From Streptomyces sp. SLBN-31 (GTDB lineage Bacteria > Actinomycetota > Actinomycetes > Streptomycetales > Streptomycetaceae), in contig NZ_VFNC01000001.1 in assembly GCF_006715395.1 (NCBI RefSeq), forward strand, positions 868,001-932,000: a DNA stretch of 64,000 bases. Reading direction: 5' to 3'. The first letter of the stretch is position 1. The number at the start of each line of letters is the position of its first letter. The notes beneath the pieces were generated by a model. It was not told the DNA's origin. It made no database searches and saw only the letters and a list, made by a program, of their open reading frames with translations. Below are positions 24,743-33,656 of the stretch, piece after piece. The translations under genes were made by a program, and so were the position numbers.

Positions 24743-25588
24743 TCACCCCTTCACCGCCCCGCCCAGTGCGAACCCCCCGCCCAGCCGCCGGGCGATGAGC
24801 ACGTACAGCAGGATCACCGGCGTCGAGTAGACGATCGAGAACGCCGCGAGCTGTCCGTACGCCACCATTCCCCGGTTGCCGAAGAACTCGTTGATGCTCA
24901 CGCTCGCCGGGATCTGGTCCGGTGTCAGCAGCAGCATGAACGGGACGAAGAAGTTCCCCCACATCATCACGAAGGAGAACACCGTCACCACCGCCACTCC
25001 GGGCCCCATCAGCGGCAGGACGATGCGGACGAGGGACTGCAGCGACGACGCCCCGTCCGTCCATGCCGCCTCCTCCAGCTCCTTGGGCACCCCGTCCATG
25101 AAGTTCTTCATCAGCCAGATGGCGAACGGGAGTTGGGAGGCGGCGAAGAACAGGATCGTGCCCTGCATGGTGTCGATCAGGTTCACCTGGACGAACAGCG
25201 CGTAGACGGGGACCATGACCGCGGTGATCGGCAGACTCGTCGCGAACAGGATCGTGAGGAGGAAGGGCCGGTTCAGGCGGGAGCGGAAGCGGGACAGCGG
25301 GTAGGCCGCGAGCGCCGCGCACACCACCGTCAGCAGGGTTCCTCCGCCGCACAGGATCAGGCTGTTGAGGAGCGGGGTGAAGGTGATGTCCTGCTTCAGG
25401 ATCGCGTCGAAGTTGGCCAGGGTGAGGCCGTCGGGCGCTTTCACCCTGAGGTCCGCGTGCGGGTCCACCGAGGACAGCAGGACCCAGGCCAGCGGGAGCG
25501 AGAAGGCGGCGGCGACCGCCAGCAGGCCCGCGTCGGCGGCCAGCCGGCGGCTGCGGCGGCGGGCGGCGAGGGTGACAGTGGGGGCCAT
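24743..25588 (-). CDS. Sugar ABC transporter permease, MalG/LacG type
   Basis: A 281-residue inner-membrane permease of a CUT1-type sugar importer. Seen: six hydrophobic helices; the ATPase-contact EAA loop ELEEAAWTDGASSLQSLVRI (residues about 185-205) followed by VLPLMGPG; and a C-terminal GGAVKG that matches the family ending. It is the third gene of a minus-strand operon after the binding protein and the other permease (6-bp gap). No ATP-binding gene is present, so the shared MsiK-type ATPase is expected to power it (established for Streptomyces sugar importers). Confidence 0.93.
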   Translation of the reverse strand: MAPTVTLAARRRSRRLAADAGLLAVAAAFSLPLAWVLLSSVDPHADLRVKAPDGLTLANFDAILKQDITFTPLLNSLILCGGGTLLTVVCAALAAYPLSRFRSRLNRPFLLTILFATSLPITAVMVPVYALFVQVNLIDTMQGTILFFAASQLPFAIWLMKNFMDGVPKELEEAAWTDGASSLQSLVRIVLPLMGPGVAVVTVFSFVMMWGNFFVPFMLLLTPDQIPASVSINEFFGNRGMVAYGQLAAFSIVYSTPVILLYVLIARRLGGGFALGGAVKG

Positions 25589-25594
25589 GGGGGA

Positions 25595-26557
25595 TCAGAC
25601 CTCCGTCCGCAGCAGGCGCAGATAGACCAGTGAGAACAGCGAGCCGACCACGAGCAGGAGCAGGGCGACCGCCGTGGCGTAGCCGATCATGCTGTTCTGG
25701 AAGGCCTGTTCGTACATGTACAGGGGCAGGGTCTGGCTCTTGTTGCCGGGGCCGCCGCGCGTCATCACCCAGATCAGACCGAACACGGACAGGGTCTGCA
25801 GGGTGTTGAGCATGAGGTTGGTACCGATGGAGCGGCGGATCATGGGCAGCGTGATGTGCCACAGCCGGCGCCAGCCGCCCGCGCCGTCGACCTCCGCCGC
25901 CTCCGTGATCTCGCTGGGGATCTCGTTCAGCGCGGCCGAGTAGACCAGCATCGAGAAGGCCGTGCCCCGCCAGACGTTGGCGAACGACACCGCCAGGATC
26001 GGCAGGGTGAACAGCCAGTTCTGGGAGGGCAGATGGAGCCACCGCAGGATGGCGTCCAGGGTGCCCTCGCGACGGAAGAACGCGTACAGCAGGAACCCCG
26101 CGACCACCTCCGGCAGGACCCACGCCGTGATGACGACCCCGCCCGTGAGCGTGCGCACCGGCTTCGAGGCGCGCTGCATCAGGGCGGCCAGGGCCAGGCC
26201 CAGCGTGTTCTGGCCGAGCAGGGACGACACGACGGTGAAGACGAGGGTCAGCCATACGGCGTTCAGGAACTCGTCGTCGGCGAAGGCCTTGCGGAAGTTC
26301 GCCAGACCCACGAAGGAGGAGTGGGCCTGGCCGGTGAGCTGGAGGTCGGTGAAGGCGATGTAGGCGCAGTAGGCGATCGGGCCGGCGAGGAAGAGCAGCA
26401 GCAGGACCAGGGCGGGGGAGACGGGCAGTGCCCGGAGCAGGGCGCGGCGGACGCCCGCGCCGGGCGTGCGGCGACCGGACGACGGGCCCGGGGGGACGGA
26501 ACCGGTGGTCTCGGGGCCGCCGTCGGCCGTCTTCGGGTGCGGGAGTGCGGCGGTCAT
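25595..26557 (-). CDS. Sugar ABC transporter permease, MalF/LacF type
   Basis: A 320-residue membrane permease. Seen: a Pro/Gly-rich cytoplasmic N-terminus (about residues 1-35), six hydrophobic helices starting with ALPVSPALVLLLLFLAGP, and the EAA loop EITEAAEVDGAGGWRRLWHI with LPMIRRS after it. I start at ATG 26557 (MTAALPHPK); the frame is open for 33 more codons upstream but that part overlaps the binding-protein gene and lacks family character. It sits between the binding protein (17-bp gap) and the second permease. Confidence 0.92.
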   Translation of the reverse strand: MTAALPHPKTADGGPETTGSVPPGPSSGRRTPGAGVRRALLRALPVSPALVLLLLFLAGPIAYCAYIAFTDLQLTGQAHSSFVGLANFRKAFADDEFLNAVWLTLVFTVVSSLLGQNTLGLALAALMQRASKPVRTLTGGVVITAWVLPEVVAGFLLYAFFRREGTLDAILRWLHLPSQNWLFTLPILAVSFANVWRGTAFSMLVYSAALNEIPSEITEAAEVDGAGGWRRLWHITLPMIRRSIGTNLMLNTLQTLSVFGLIWVMTRGGPGNKSQTLPLYMYEQAFQNSMIGYATAVALLLLVVGSLFSLVYLRLLRTEV

Positions 26558-26573
26558 CGGCGGGGGCCGCCGT

Positions 26574-27956
26574 TCACTTCCGCACGACCTGGTCGTCGGT
26601 GGCGTCCTTGAGCGCGTCGTCGTAGCCGCTCGCCGCCTCGTCGACGGACGTGTCACCCGTCGTGACGCCCTCCATCGCCTCCTGGATGGCGGTGGAGACC
26701 TTCGGGTACGCGGGGTAGGCGGGCCGGTAGTGGGTGCTGGCCACCAGGTCCGTGAAGAACTTGATGCCGGGCTGTGCCCTGGCGTACGCCGGGTCGCTCG
26801 CGACGTCCTTGCGTACCGCGATGCCGGAGTTGGCGACGTACCACTTCTCGGCGTTCGCCTTGGTCTGCATGGTCCTGATGAAGTCGAAGGCCAGGTCGGG
26901 GTTGCCGGCCTTGGCGGGGACCGCCCAGGTCCAGCCGCCGGACATGCTCACCTTGCCGGGTGCCTGCCCGTGCTGGGTGGGCATGGGCGCCAGCCCCAAC
27001 TCGCTGGACCACTCGTGCCATTCGTGCCCGCTGCCCTTCAGCCAGGCCTGCGGCAGCCACGACCCGTCGAGGGCGATGCCCAGCTTGCCCTTGGGCAGGA
27101 GGTCGCCGGCCACGATGGTCTGGATGTTGGGGTCGAGGGCTGTGGAGACGTCGGGCCCGAGCTTCTCCCGGTACACGGTGTGCACGAACGACAGCGCGTC
27201 CCTGAACCCCTGGCTCCCCGCGATCCACTTCTTCGACGCCCGGTCGTACAGCGGGTCGGAGGTGCCGTCGCCGGTGCCGTAGAGCAGCATCTCGAAGGTC
27301 TGCATCGTCGCCGCCTCACCGGCGGGCTTGCCGGTGTAGACGTTGATCGGGGTGACGCCGGGGACCTTCTTCTTGATGGCGCGGGCGGCGGAGAGGACGT
27401 CGTCCCAGCTCTTCGGCTGCCAGGTGGCGGGCAGCCCCGCCTTTTTGAAGATCCCCTTGTCGAACCACAGGCCCCGGGTGTCGGTGCCGTCCGGGACGCC
27501 GTACGTCCTGCCGTCCTCGCCCTTGGCGGCGTTCTTCGCGGTGTCGATGAACTGCTTCCAGTCGGGCCACTTGGCGAGGTAGGGGTCGAGCGGCTTCAGG
27601 TACCCGCTGGTGATGTCGGAGTTGATGAGGAACGTGTCCTCGTAGACCAGGTCGGGCGCCGTCTTGGGGGAGCGGAGCATCTGCTGGACCTTGGTGTAGT
27701 ACTCCGAGTCCGGGGCCTTGATCGGGATCAGCTCGACCTTCTTGCCCGGGTACTTCTTCTCGAACTGCTTCTTGATGTCGGCGAGATAGCCGTCCATCAC
27801 CTTGATGGAGTTGTCCGTGGACTGCTTGAAGGAGACCTTCACGGTGTCCGGGCTGCTGCCGGAGCCGCTGCCGCAGGCCGTGAGGGCGGTCGCGGCAAGG
27901 GCGGTGGTGAGGAGGACGGGGAGGAGGGGGAAGGCGGCGGTGGGGCGCACGGGCAT
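26574..27956 (-). CDS. Sugar ABC transporter solute-binding lipoprotein
   Basis: A 460-residue extracellular lipoprotein that captures the sugar for the two permeases. Seen: signal peptide with lipobox LTAC (Cys about residue 28), then GSGSGSSPDTVKVSF, and a family-1 binding-protein fold with GIPVYTG-type ligand residues (for example WQPKSWDDVLSAARAIKKK and GTDTRGLWFDKGIF). The start is uncertain among ATG 27956, GTG 27950 (best spaced from AGGAGG) and GTG 27974. It is the first gene of the operon. Upstream lies a promoter with a dre-like half site. The sugar cannot be named from sequence. Confidence 0.92.
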   Translation of the reverse strand: MPVRPTAAFPLLPVLLTTALAATALTACGSGSGSSPDTVKVSFKQSTDNSIKVMDGYLADIKKQFEKKYPGKKVELIPIKAPDSEYYTKVQQMLRSPKTAPDLVYEDTFLINSDITSGYLKPLDPYLAKWPDWKQFIDTAKNAAKGEDGRTYGVPDGTDTRGLWFDKGIFKKAGLPATWQPKSWDDVLSAARAIKKKVPGVTPINVYTGKPAGEAATMQTFEMLLYGTGDGTSDPLYDRASKKWIAGSQGFRDALSFVHTVYREKLGPDVSTALDPNIQTIVAGDLLPKGKLGIALDGSWLPQAWLKGSGHEWHEWSSELGLAPMPTQHGQAPGKVSMSGGWTWAVPAKAGNPDLAFDFIRTMQTKANAEKWYVANSGIAVRKDVASDPAYARAQPGIKFFTDLVASTHYRPAYPAYPKVSTAIQEAMEGVTTGDTSVDEAASGYDDALKDATDDQVVRK

Positions 27957-28004
27957 GACCTCCTGCGGCTGCACTTCGTCGTGGCGCGGGATGACTGCCC
28001 GGTG

Positions 28005-28034
28005 AACGTAAGTGGAGTGGTCTAGTCAGGTCAA
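28005..28034 (-). promoter_or_regulatory. Promoter of the sugar ABC operon with a GntR/DasR-like half site
   Basis: On the minus strand TTGACC (28034-28029) and TACGTT (28010-28005) are 18 bp apart. Between them, on the plus strand, AGTGGTCTAG (28016-28025) matches one perfect half of the dre consensus (AGTGGTCTAGACCACT) but the second half diverges. DasR or another GntR regulator is possible. Confidence 0.45.
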
Positions 28035-28088
28035 TGCGTGTGCGCGAGATCGGCACGGCCGGGGTCGTGTGCCGCTCGCAACCCCGAA

Positions 28089-28949
28089 CTACCGCTCGCC
28101 GCCCGGGCGTTCCACCCGCTTGGCGACGAACGGGCCGTTGAAGGTGCTGCCACGGAAGTCGAGGTGATCCCCTCCGTACGTCGCCGTCGGGCGGGCCCCC
28201 TCTCCGGCGTCCGGCCCTCCACGGCCCGCTGCCGCCGTCCGTGACGGGCGCAGTTCCCGCAGCACCGCCACCGCCGCCCCGGCCGCGTTCGCCGCCGCCC
28301 TCGGCTGCGAACCTCCCTCGTCGGCATGCGACTTGCCCTCGTCGGCCCGGTCGCTGATCCCCCGGATCACCAGCGCGTCCCCGCCCGCCAGGTGTACGGC
28401 GCTCGCCACGCCCGCCCCCTCCATCTCGACGGCGGCCGCGTCGCCGTAGTGCGCCTTCAGCTGCGCCGCCAAGGCCGAGCGGGCCGACGCCAGTACGACG
28501 TCGCCCGCCGCGATCGGCTTCAGGTGGGCCCGCGGGTCGTCCCGCAGCGCCTCCCGCGCCGCCTGCTCCAGACGGTGCGAGGCCCGCCACGCCTCGGGCC
28601 GGACCAGGAAACCGTCCGGGGTCTCCTTGCCGCCGTGGATGCCGTACACCTTGGTCGCGACGACCACGTCGCCCACCTCGATGTCGCTCTTGAGGGCGCC
28701 GGCGATCCCGACGAACAGCACCGCCTCCGGGTCCAGCCACGACACGACCCGTTCCGTCAGCGCCGCGGCCGTCAGGTTCCCCTCGCCCAGCTCCACCAGG
28801 GCCACCTCCCACGGGGTGCCCGGCAGGCGGCCCACCGAGGCGGCCGTCCCCCTCGGGTGCCGGACCCTGCGGATGTCCGTCAGGTGCTCCCGTACCGCCG
28901 TGAACTCCAGCGACAAGGCGGTCAGCACCGCCGCAGTGGGTTGCGTCAC
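28089..28949 (-). CDS. Nucleoside phosphorylase/MTA-SAH nucleosidase-like protein with beta-strand tail
   Basis: A 286-residue protein of the PNP_UDP_1 fold, which cleaves N-glycosidic bonds of nucleosides. Seen: VLTALSLEFTAVREHL at the start, LFVGIAGALKSDIEVGDVVVATKVYG, the substrate loop AAVEMEGAGVASAVHLAG, and VIRGISDRADEGK with the catalytic Asp. After residue 255 a Pro/Gly linker leads to the tail YGGDHLDFRGSTFNGPFV, a pattern I recall from Streptomyces NTPase-associated conflict proteins. Start is GTG 28949 with AAGGGA. It diverges, 65 bp apart, from a four-helix membrane protein. Housekeeping MTAN enzymes lack this tail and context, so a defence-type effector is a serious alternative. 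Confidence 0.82.
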   Translation of the reverse strand: MTQPTAAVLTALSLEFTAVREHLTDIRRVRHPRGTAASVGRLPGTPWEVALVELGEGNLTAAALTERVVSWLDPEAVLFVGIAGALKSDIEVGDVVVATKVYGIHGGKETPDGFLVRPEAWRASHRLEQAAREALRDDPRAHLKPIAAGDVVLASARSALAAQLKAHYGDAAAVEMEGAGVASAVHLAGGDALVIRGISDRADEGKSHADEGGSQPRAAANAAGAAVAVLRELRPSRTAAAGRGGPDAGEGARPTATYGGDHLDFRGSTFNGPFVAKRVERPGGER

Positions 28950-29014
28950 TCCCTTAAGGTACTTCCAAGTGACCTGCACAGACGTCGTGTTGGCGCGGAC
29001 CCGGGGGAGACGAC

Positions 29015-29548
29015 ATGCCCGAGCGAGAGGTCACCACGGCCCAGCTGCTTCTCGCCGAGTACCAGACTCTCAAGGACGAGCAGAAGACCCGTATCGGCTT
29101 CCGCGACAACCTCCTCTACGTCACCCTCACCATCGTCGCCGCCGTCATCGCCGCTGCCGCCCAGGCCAAGCAGTCCGCCATGCTGCTCGCGCTGCCGCCC
29201 GTCACCGTCGTCCTCGGCTGGACGTACCTCGTCAACGACGACAAGATCTCCGCGATCGGCACCTACGTGCGCGAGGACCTGGGGCCGCGGCTGGCCGAAC
29301 TCGCCCGGACCGAGCGGGCCTTCGGGTGGGAGACGGGCCACCGCGGCGACCCCCGCCGCCGCTCGCGCAAGATCATCCAGAGTGTGATCGACCTGCTGGC
29401 CTTCTGCGCGGTTCCCCTGGCCGGCCTCACCGTCTACTGGGCCGCCGGCCAGACCACCCCCGGCCTGCTCGCACTGTCCCTGTTCGAGGCGCTCACCGTC
29501 GTCGTCCTGGGCTCCCAGATCCTGCTGTACGCCTGGCCGTTCGCCTGA
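29015..29548 (+). CDS. Four-TM integral membrane protein, divergent partner of the nucleosidase
   Basis: A 177-residue protein with a soluble N-terminal helix (LLLAEYQTLKDEQKTRIGFRDN, cut here to its heptad-like pattern), two helices (about residues 30-48 and 53-72), a cytoplasmic charged middle (75-125, with REDLGPRL and HRGDPRRRSRK), and two more helices (128-150, 154-175). ATG 29015 follows GGGGGAG. I do not recognise a named family with certainty; the EYxxLKxEQxxRIxxRD opening recurs in Streptomyces membrane proteins found next to nucleosidase-like or NTPase genes (recollection). It could be a membrane effector or anchor for the nucleosidase (inference). Confidence 0.75.
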   Translation: MPEREVTTAQLLLAEYQTLKDEQKTRIGFRDNLLYVTLTIVAAVIAAAAQAKQSAMLLALPPVTVVLGWTYLVNDDKISAIGTYVREDLGPRLAELARTERAFGWETGHRGDPRRRSRKIIQSVIDLLAFCAVPLAGLTVYWAAGQTTPGLLALSLFEALTVVVLGSQILLYAWPFA

Positions 29549-29551
29549 CAG

Positions 29552-29593
29552 CCGTAGGGCGCGTTCGAGAGTCCCATCCGGCACGCCCTACGG
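29552..29593. terminator. Shared hairpin between the membrane gene and the response-regulator gene
   Basis: CCGTAGGGCG (29552-29561) pairs perfectly with CGCCCTACGG (29584-29593); 22-nt loop. It spans the 3' ends of two converging genes and includes the response-regulator stop. Confidence 0.7.
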
Positions 29594-30274
29594 GCCGCTC
29601 ACCCACCGGTACTGCAACTCCGGCCGCCCCACCGTCCCGTACTGCGGAGCCCGCGCGGCCCTGCCCGCCTCCACCAGATGCTCCAGGTACCGTCGCGCCG
29701 TGATCCGGGAGATCCCCACCGCCTCGGCCACTCCCGCGGCGGTCATGCCCTCCCCGCTGTCACGCAACGCGACGGTCACCCGCTCCAGCGTCGGTCCGCT
29801 GAGCCCCTTCGGCAGTGCCGCCGGGCCGGGCGCCCGCAGCGCGGCCAGGGCCCGGTCCACCTCGTCCTGGCCGCTGGCCTCGCCCGCGGCCCCCCGGAAC
29901 TCGGCGTACCGCACGAGCCGGTCGCGCAGGGTCGCGAAGGTGAACGGCTTCAGGACGTACTGCACGACCCCCAGCGAGACTCCCTCCCGCACCACCGTCA
30001 GATCCCGCGCCGAGGTCACCGCGATCACGTCCGCGTGATGTCCCGCCGCCCGCAGCGACCGCGCGAACTGCAGCCCGTGCACGTCCGGCAGATGCAGGTC
30101 GAGCAGGAGCAGGTCCACCGCCTGCCGGTCGAGCAGCCGGCGCGCCTCCGCCCCGCTGTGCGCCTTGCCGACCGCGACGAACCCCGGCACCCGGCCGACG
30201 TACATCACATGCGCGTCCGCGGCCACCGGGTCGTCCTCCACGACCAGCACCCGGATGGGCTGTCCGCTCGTCAT
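29588..30274 (-). CDS. CitB/DcuR-family response regulator
   Basis: A 228-residue regulator. Seen: receiver domain (about 1-125) with VVEDDP acidic pocket, phospho-acceptor Asp near residue 59 in LLLDLHLPDVHG, and KPF near 109; a C-terminal HTH (about 165-225) with TAAGVAEAVGISRITARRYLEHLV, typical of CitB/DcuR proteins. ATG 30274 overlaps the sensor-kinase stop by 4 bp, so the pair is translationally coupled. With the DctA gene upstream of the kinase, it most likely activates dicarboxylate uptake (inference from family and context). Confidence 0.93.
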   Translation of the reverse strand: MTSGQPIRVLVVEDDPVAADAHVMYVGRVPGFVAVGKAHSGAEARRLLDRQAVDLLLLDLHLPDVHGLQFARSLRAAGHHADVIAVTSARDLTVVREGVSLGVVQYVLKPFTFATLRDRLVRYAEFRGAAGEASGQDEVDRALAALRAPGPAALPKGLSGPTLERVTVALRDSGEGMTAAGVAEAVGISRITARRYLEHLVEAGRAARAPQYGTVGRPELQYRWVSGP

Positions 30275-31908
30275 ATGCCACGCCCAGGGACCACAGCGCT
30301 CTCCTCCGCCAACGGCAACCGCACCACGAACTCCGCTCCACCGCCGTCCGCCTCCGCCACGGACAGCGAGCCCTCGTGCCGCTGCACAGCCTGCCGGACC
30401 AGGGCCAGCCCCAGGCCACGGCCCCCCGGCCCGGCGGGCTTCGTGGTGAAGCCCCGCTGGAAGACCAGGTCGGCGTGGGCGGGGTCCACTCCGTCGCCCG
30501 TGTCCGCGACGCACAGGACGAGTTCGGTGCCCTCCGCGTACGCCGTCACCGTCACCCGCGCCCGCAGGCTGCCCTGCGCCGCGTCGACCGCGTTGTCGAT
30601 CAGGTTGCCGAGGATCGTCACCAGGTCCCGCGCCGGCAGCGAGGGCGGCAACAGGCCGTCGTCGAGGCGGCTGTCCTGCGACACCACCAGTTCCACACCC
30701 CGCTCGTTCGCCTGCGCCGTCTTGCCCAGCAGCAGCGCCGCCAGGACCGGTTCGCTCACCGCCGCCACCACCTGGTCGGTGAGGGCCTGGGCCAGTTCGA
30801 GTTCGGCCGTGGCGAAGTCGACGGCCTCCTCCGCGCGGCCCAGCTCGATCAGGGACACGACGGTGTGCAGCCGGTTCGCCGCCTCGTGCGCCTGCGAGCG
30901 CAGCGCCTGCGTGAAGCCCCGCTCGGAATCCAACTCGCCCATCAGGGACTGCAGTTCGGTCACGTCTCGCAGCGTGACCACGGTGCCCCGGCGCTCGCCG
31001 CCCGACACCGGTGACGTGTTCACCACCAGCACCCGGTCGTTCGTCAGATGCACCTCGTCCACCCGCGGCTCGGAGGCGAGCAGCGCCCCGGTCAGCGGCG
31101 CGGGCAGCCCGAGGTCCGCGACCGACCTGCCGACGACGTCCTCCTCGGACTGCTCCGACGGCAACCCCAGCAACTCCCGGCCCCCGTCGTTGATCAGCGC
31201 CACCCGGTACTGGCCGTCCAGCATCAGCAGCCCCTCGCGCACCGCGTGCAGCGCGGCCTCGTGGTAGTCGTGCATCCGGCTGAGCTCGGCCGCGTTCATG
31301 CCGTGGGTGTGCCGGCGCAGGCGGGCGTTGACGACGTACGTGCCGACCGCGCCGAGGACGAGGGCGCCGGCCGCGACCCCGAGCAGGGCCCACACCTGGT
31401 CCTGCACCTGCTTGCTGATCACCTTCACCTCGATGCCCGCGCTGACCAGTCCGATGATCCGGCCGTGGTCGTAGATCGGGGTGACCGCCCGGACCGAGGC
31501 GCCGAGCGTACCGGTGTAGGTCTCGGTGAAGGACGTGCCGTGCAGGGCGGGCTCGATGGTGCCGCGGAAGTGCCTGCCGATCTCCTCCTCGCGGGGGTGG
31601 GTCCAGCGGATGCCCCGCGTATCCATGATCGTGACGAAGTCGACGTCGGCGCCGCGCATCACCCGCAGCGCGTACGGCTGGAGCTCGGCCGTGGGGTTCG
31701 GGGTGTGGATCGCGGCCACCACGGACGGGGCGTCGGCGATGGAGCGGGAGACCGCCATGGCCTGGCGGGCGGCCGCGTCCTGCGCCTGCCGCTGGTCGGT
31801 GACGTACGTGAACAGTGCGTATCCGGCCACGACCACCGCTATCAGCACTGCCTGCATGGCGAACAGCTGACCGGCCAGGCTGCGGGGTCGGGGGAGGGGG
31901 ATGCGCAT
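30271..31908 (-). CDS. CitA/DcuS-family sensor histidine kinase
   Basis: A 545-residue membrane kinase. Seen: N-terminal TM helix (about 13-35), an extracellular PDC/PAS-like sensor (about 40-165; VTIMDTRGIRWTHPREEEIG and GRHFRGTIEPAL), a second TM helix (about 170-190), a cytoplasmic PAS (about 205-310), the His-box with RSQAHEAANRLHTVVSLIEL, and a HATPase with NLIDNAVDAA and GDGV near the C-terminus. Start ATG 31908. It is the first gene of the two-component operon, reads away from dctA (219-bp gap), and the sensor type binds C4- or tricarboxylates in known relatives. Confidence 0.94.
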   Translation of the reverse strand: MRIPLPRPRSLAGQLFAMQAVLIAVVVAGYALFTYVTDQRQAQDAAARQAMAVSRSIADAPSVVAAIHTPNPTAELQPYALRVMRGADVDFVTIMDTRGIRWTHPREEEIGRHFRGTIEPALHGTSFTETYTGTLGASVRAVTPIYDHGRIIGLVSAGIEVKVISKQVQDQVWALLGVAAGALVLGAVGTYVVNARLRRHTHGMNAAELSRMHDYHEAALHAVREGLLMLDGQYRVALINDGGRELLGLPSEQSEEDVVGRSVADLGLPAPLTGALLASEPRVDEVHLTNDRVLVVNTSPVSGGERRGTVVTLRDVTELQSLMGELDSERGFTQALRSQAHEAANRLHTVVSLIELGRAEEAVDFATAELELAQALTDQVVAAVSEPVLAALLLGKTAQANERGVELVVSQDSRLDDGLLPPSLPARDLVTILGNLIDNAVDAAQGSLRARVTVTAYAEGTELVLCVADTGDGVDPAHADLVFQRGFTTKPAGPGGRGLGLALVRQAVQRHEGSLSVAEADGGGAEFVVRLPLAEESAVVPGRGI

Positions 31909-32127
31909 GCCGTCAGTGTGCCTCGCAGGCCGATGGTGAACTAAATGAACGGAAGGGTGACCGCCCTCACAGCCGCACGGGATAGTCACCGCAATGCGGA
32001 AGCGAGCGGAAGCGGGACATTCGGTTCCAGCCATCGCAGCCGCCGTCGAGAACCGCACCCCCATCCCCATCCCCCGGACGTGAGCCGCACGCCGGTGATG
32101 CCGACGAAGACGTCAAGGAGGGCAGCC

Positions 32128-33510
32128 GTGGCCGCCAGCACCCCCGATACGGCACCTGCCGCACCCGCACGCAAGCGGGACCGCACCCATTACCTGTACA
32201 TCGCCGTCATCGTGGCGGTGGCACTCGGCATCGCCGTGGGGCTCATCTGGCCGGACGCCGGTGTGGAGCTCAAGCCGCTCGGCACCGGCTTCGTGAACCT
32301 GATCAAGATGATGATCTCGCCGATCATCTTCTGCACGATCGTGCTCGGCATCGGTTCGGTCCGCAAGGCCGCGAAGGTCGGTGCCGTCGGCGGTATCGCG
32401 CTCGGCTACTTCCTGGTGATGTCCCTGGTCGCGCTGACCATCGGCCTCGTCGTCGGCAACATCCTGCACCCGGGCGACGGGCTGCACATCACGAACGCGA
32501 TCAAGGCCTCCGGGCACGACCAGGTGTCCGCCGACGCGCTGCCGCCCGTCGACTTCGTCCTGTCGATCATCCCGCTGACGTTCGTCTCCGCCTTCACCGA
32601 GGGCCAGGTCCTGCAGACCCTGCTGATCGCGCTGCTCGCCGGCTTCGCGCTGCAGGCGATGGGCCCGGCGGGCCGGCCGGTCCTGAACGGCATCGAGCAC
32701 ATCCAGCGGCTCGTCTTCCGCATCCTCGCCATGGTCATGTGGGCCGCCCCGATCGGTGCCTTCGGCGCCATCGCCGCGGTGGTCGGCTCCGCCGGTGTCG
32801 ACGCGCTGAAGAGCCTCGCCGTCCTGATGCTCGGCTTCTACGTGACCTGCGTGCTGTTCGTCTTCATCGTGCTCGGCGTCATGCTGCGGGCCGTCGCGGG
32901 ACTGAACATCCTCACCCTGTTCAAGTACCTGGCCAGGGAGTTCCTGCTGATCCTGTCCACCTCCTCCTCCGAGTCCGCGCTGCCGCGGCTCATCGCGAAG
33001 ATGGAGCACCTGGGCGTCAGCAAGCCCGTCGTCGGCATCACCGTCCCGACCGGCTACTCCTTCAACCTCGACGGCACCATGATCTACATGACCATGGCGT
33101 CCCTCTACATCGCCGACGCCCTGGGCACCCCGATGTCGATCGGCGAGCAGATCCCGCTGCTGCTCTTCCTGCTGCTGGCCTCCAAGGGCGCGGCGGGCGT
33201 CAGCGGCGCCGGTCTCGCCACGCTCGCCGGTGGCCTGCAGTCGCACAAGCCCGCCCTGGTGGACGGCGTCGGCCTGATCGTCGGCATCGACCGCTTCATG
33301 AGCGAGGCCCGCGCCCTGACCAACTTCGCGGGCAACGCCGTCGCCACCGTGCTGATCGGCACCTGGACCAAGGAGATCGACAAGGTGCGGGTCCGGCAGG
33401 TCCTCGCCGGTGAGCTGCCCTTCGACGAGACGACCCTCCTGGACGAGGGCGTCCAGCCCCACGCCGAGATCCCCGAGCAGGGCGGCGAGAAGGAGCTGGC
33501 GAAGGCCTGA
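32128..33510 (+). CDS. dctA: C4-dicarboxylate:cation symporter, DctA type
   Basis: A 460-residue secondary transporter of the DAACS family, importing succinate, malate or fumarate with cations. Seen: about eight membrane helices, the first hairpin serine motif STSSSESALPRLIAKMEHLG, VPTGYSFNLDGTMIYMTMA, and the GSAGVDALKS-like re-entrant loop; these cover the substrate-binding residues. I use GTG 32128 because AAGGAGG (near 32115-32121) sits before it; the frame is open further upstream but without a comparable site. It is divergent from the CitA/DcuS-type system, its likely regulator. Confidence 0.93.
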   Translation: MAASTPDTAPAAPARKRDRTHYLYIAVIVAVALGIAVGLIWPDAGVELKPLGTGFVNLIKMMISPIIFCTIVLGIGSVRKAAKVGAVGGIALGYFLVMSLVALTIGLVVGNILHPGDGLHITNAIKASGHDQVSADALPPVDFVLSIIPLTFVSAFTEGQVLQTLLIALLAGFALQAMGPAGRPVLNGIEHIQRLVFRILAMVMWAAPIGAFGAIAAVVGSAGVDALKSLAVLMLGFYVTCVLFVFIVLGVMLRAVAGLNILTLFKYLAREFLLILSTSSSESALPRLIAKMEHLGVSKPVVGITVPTGYSFNLDGTMIYMTMASLYIADALGTPMSIGEQIPLLLFLLLASKGAAGVSGAGLATLAGGLQSHKPALVDGVGLIVGIDRFMSEARALTNFAGNAVATVLIGTWTKEIDKVRVRQVLAGELPFDETTLLDEGVQPHAEIPEQGGEKELAKA

Positions 33511-33575
33511 GCCCCGCATCCCGGTGAGAGCACCGGGCGACTGAACACTCCCCCCGTCGACCAGTCGCCCGGCCG

Positions 33576-33628
33576 CGGAAGCCGAGTGGCGAAGTCCCAC
33601 CCCCCGTGGACTCGCCGCTCGGCTTCCG
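33576..33628. terminator. Bidirectional hairpin between dctA and tetR
   Basis: CGGAAGCCGAGTGGCGA (33576-33592) pairs with TCGCCGCTCGGCTTCCG (33612-33628), 16 of 17 bp Watson-Crick with one G-T. It lies between converging genes. Confidence 0.75.
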
Positions 33629-33656
33629 TGCGTCCGGGGCCCCGTCAGGACCCGCG

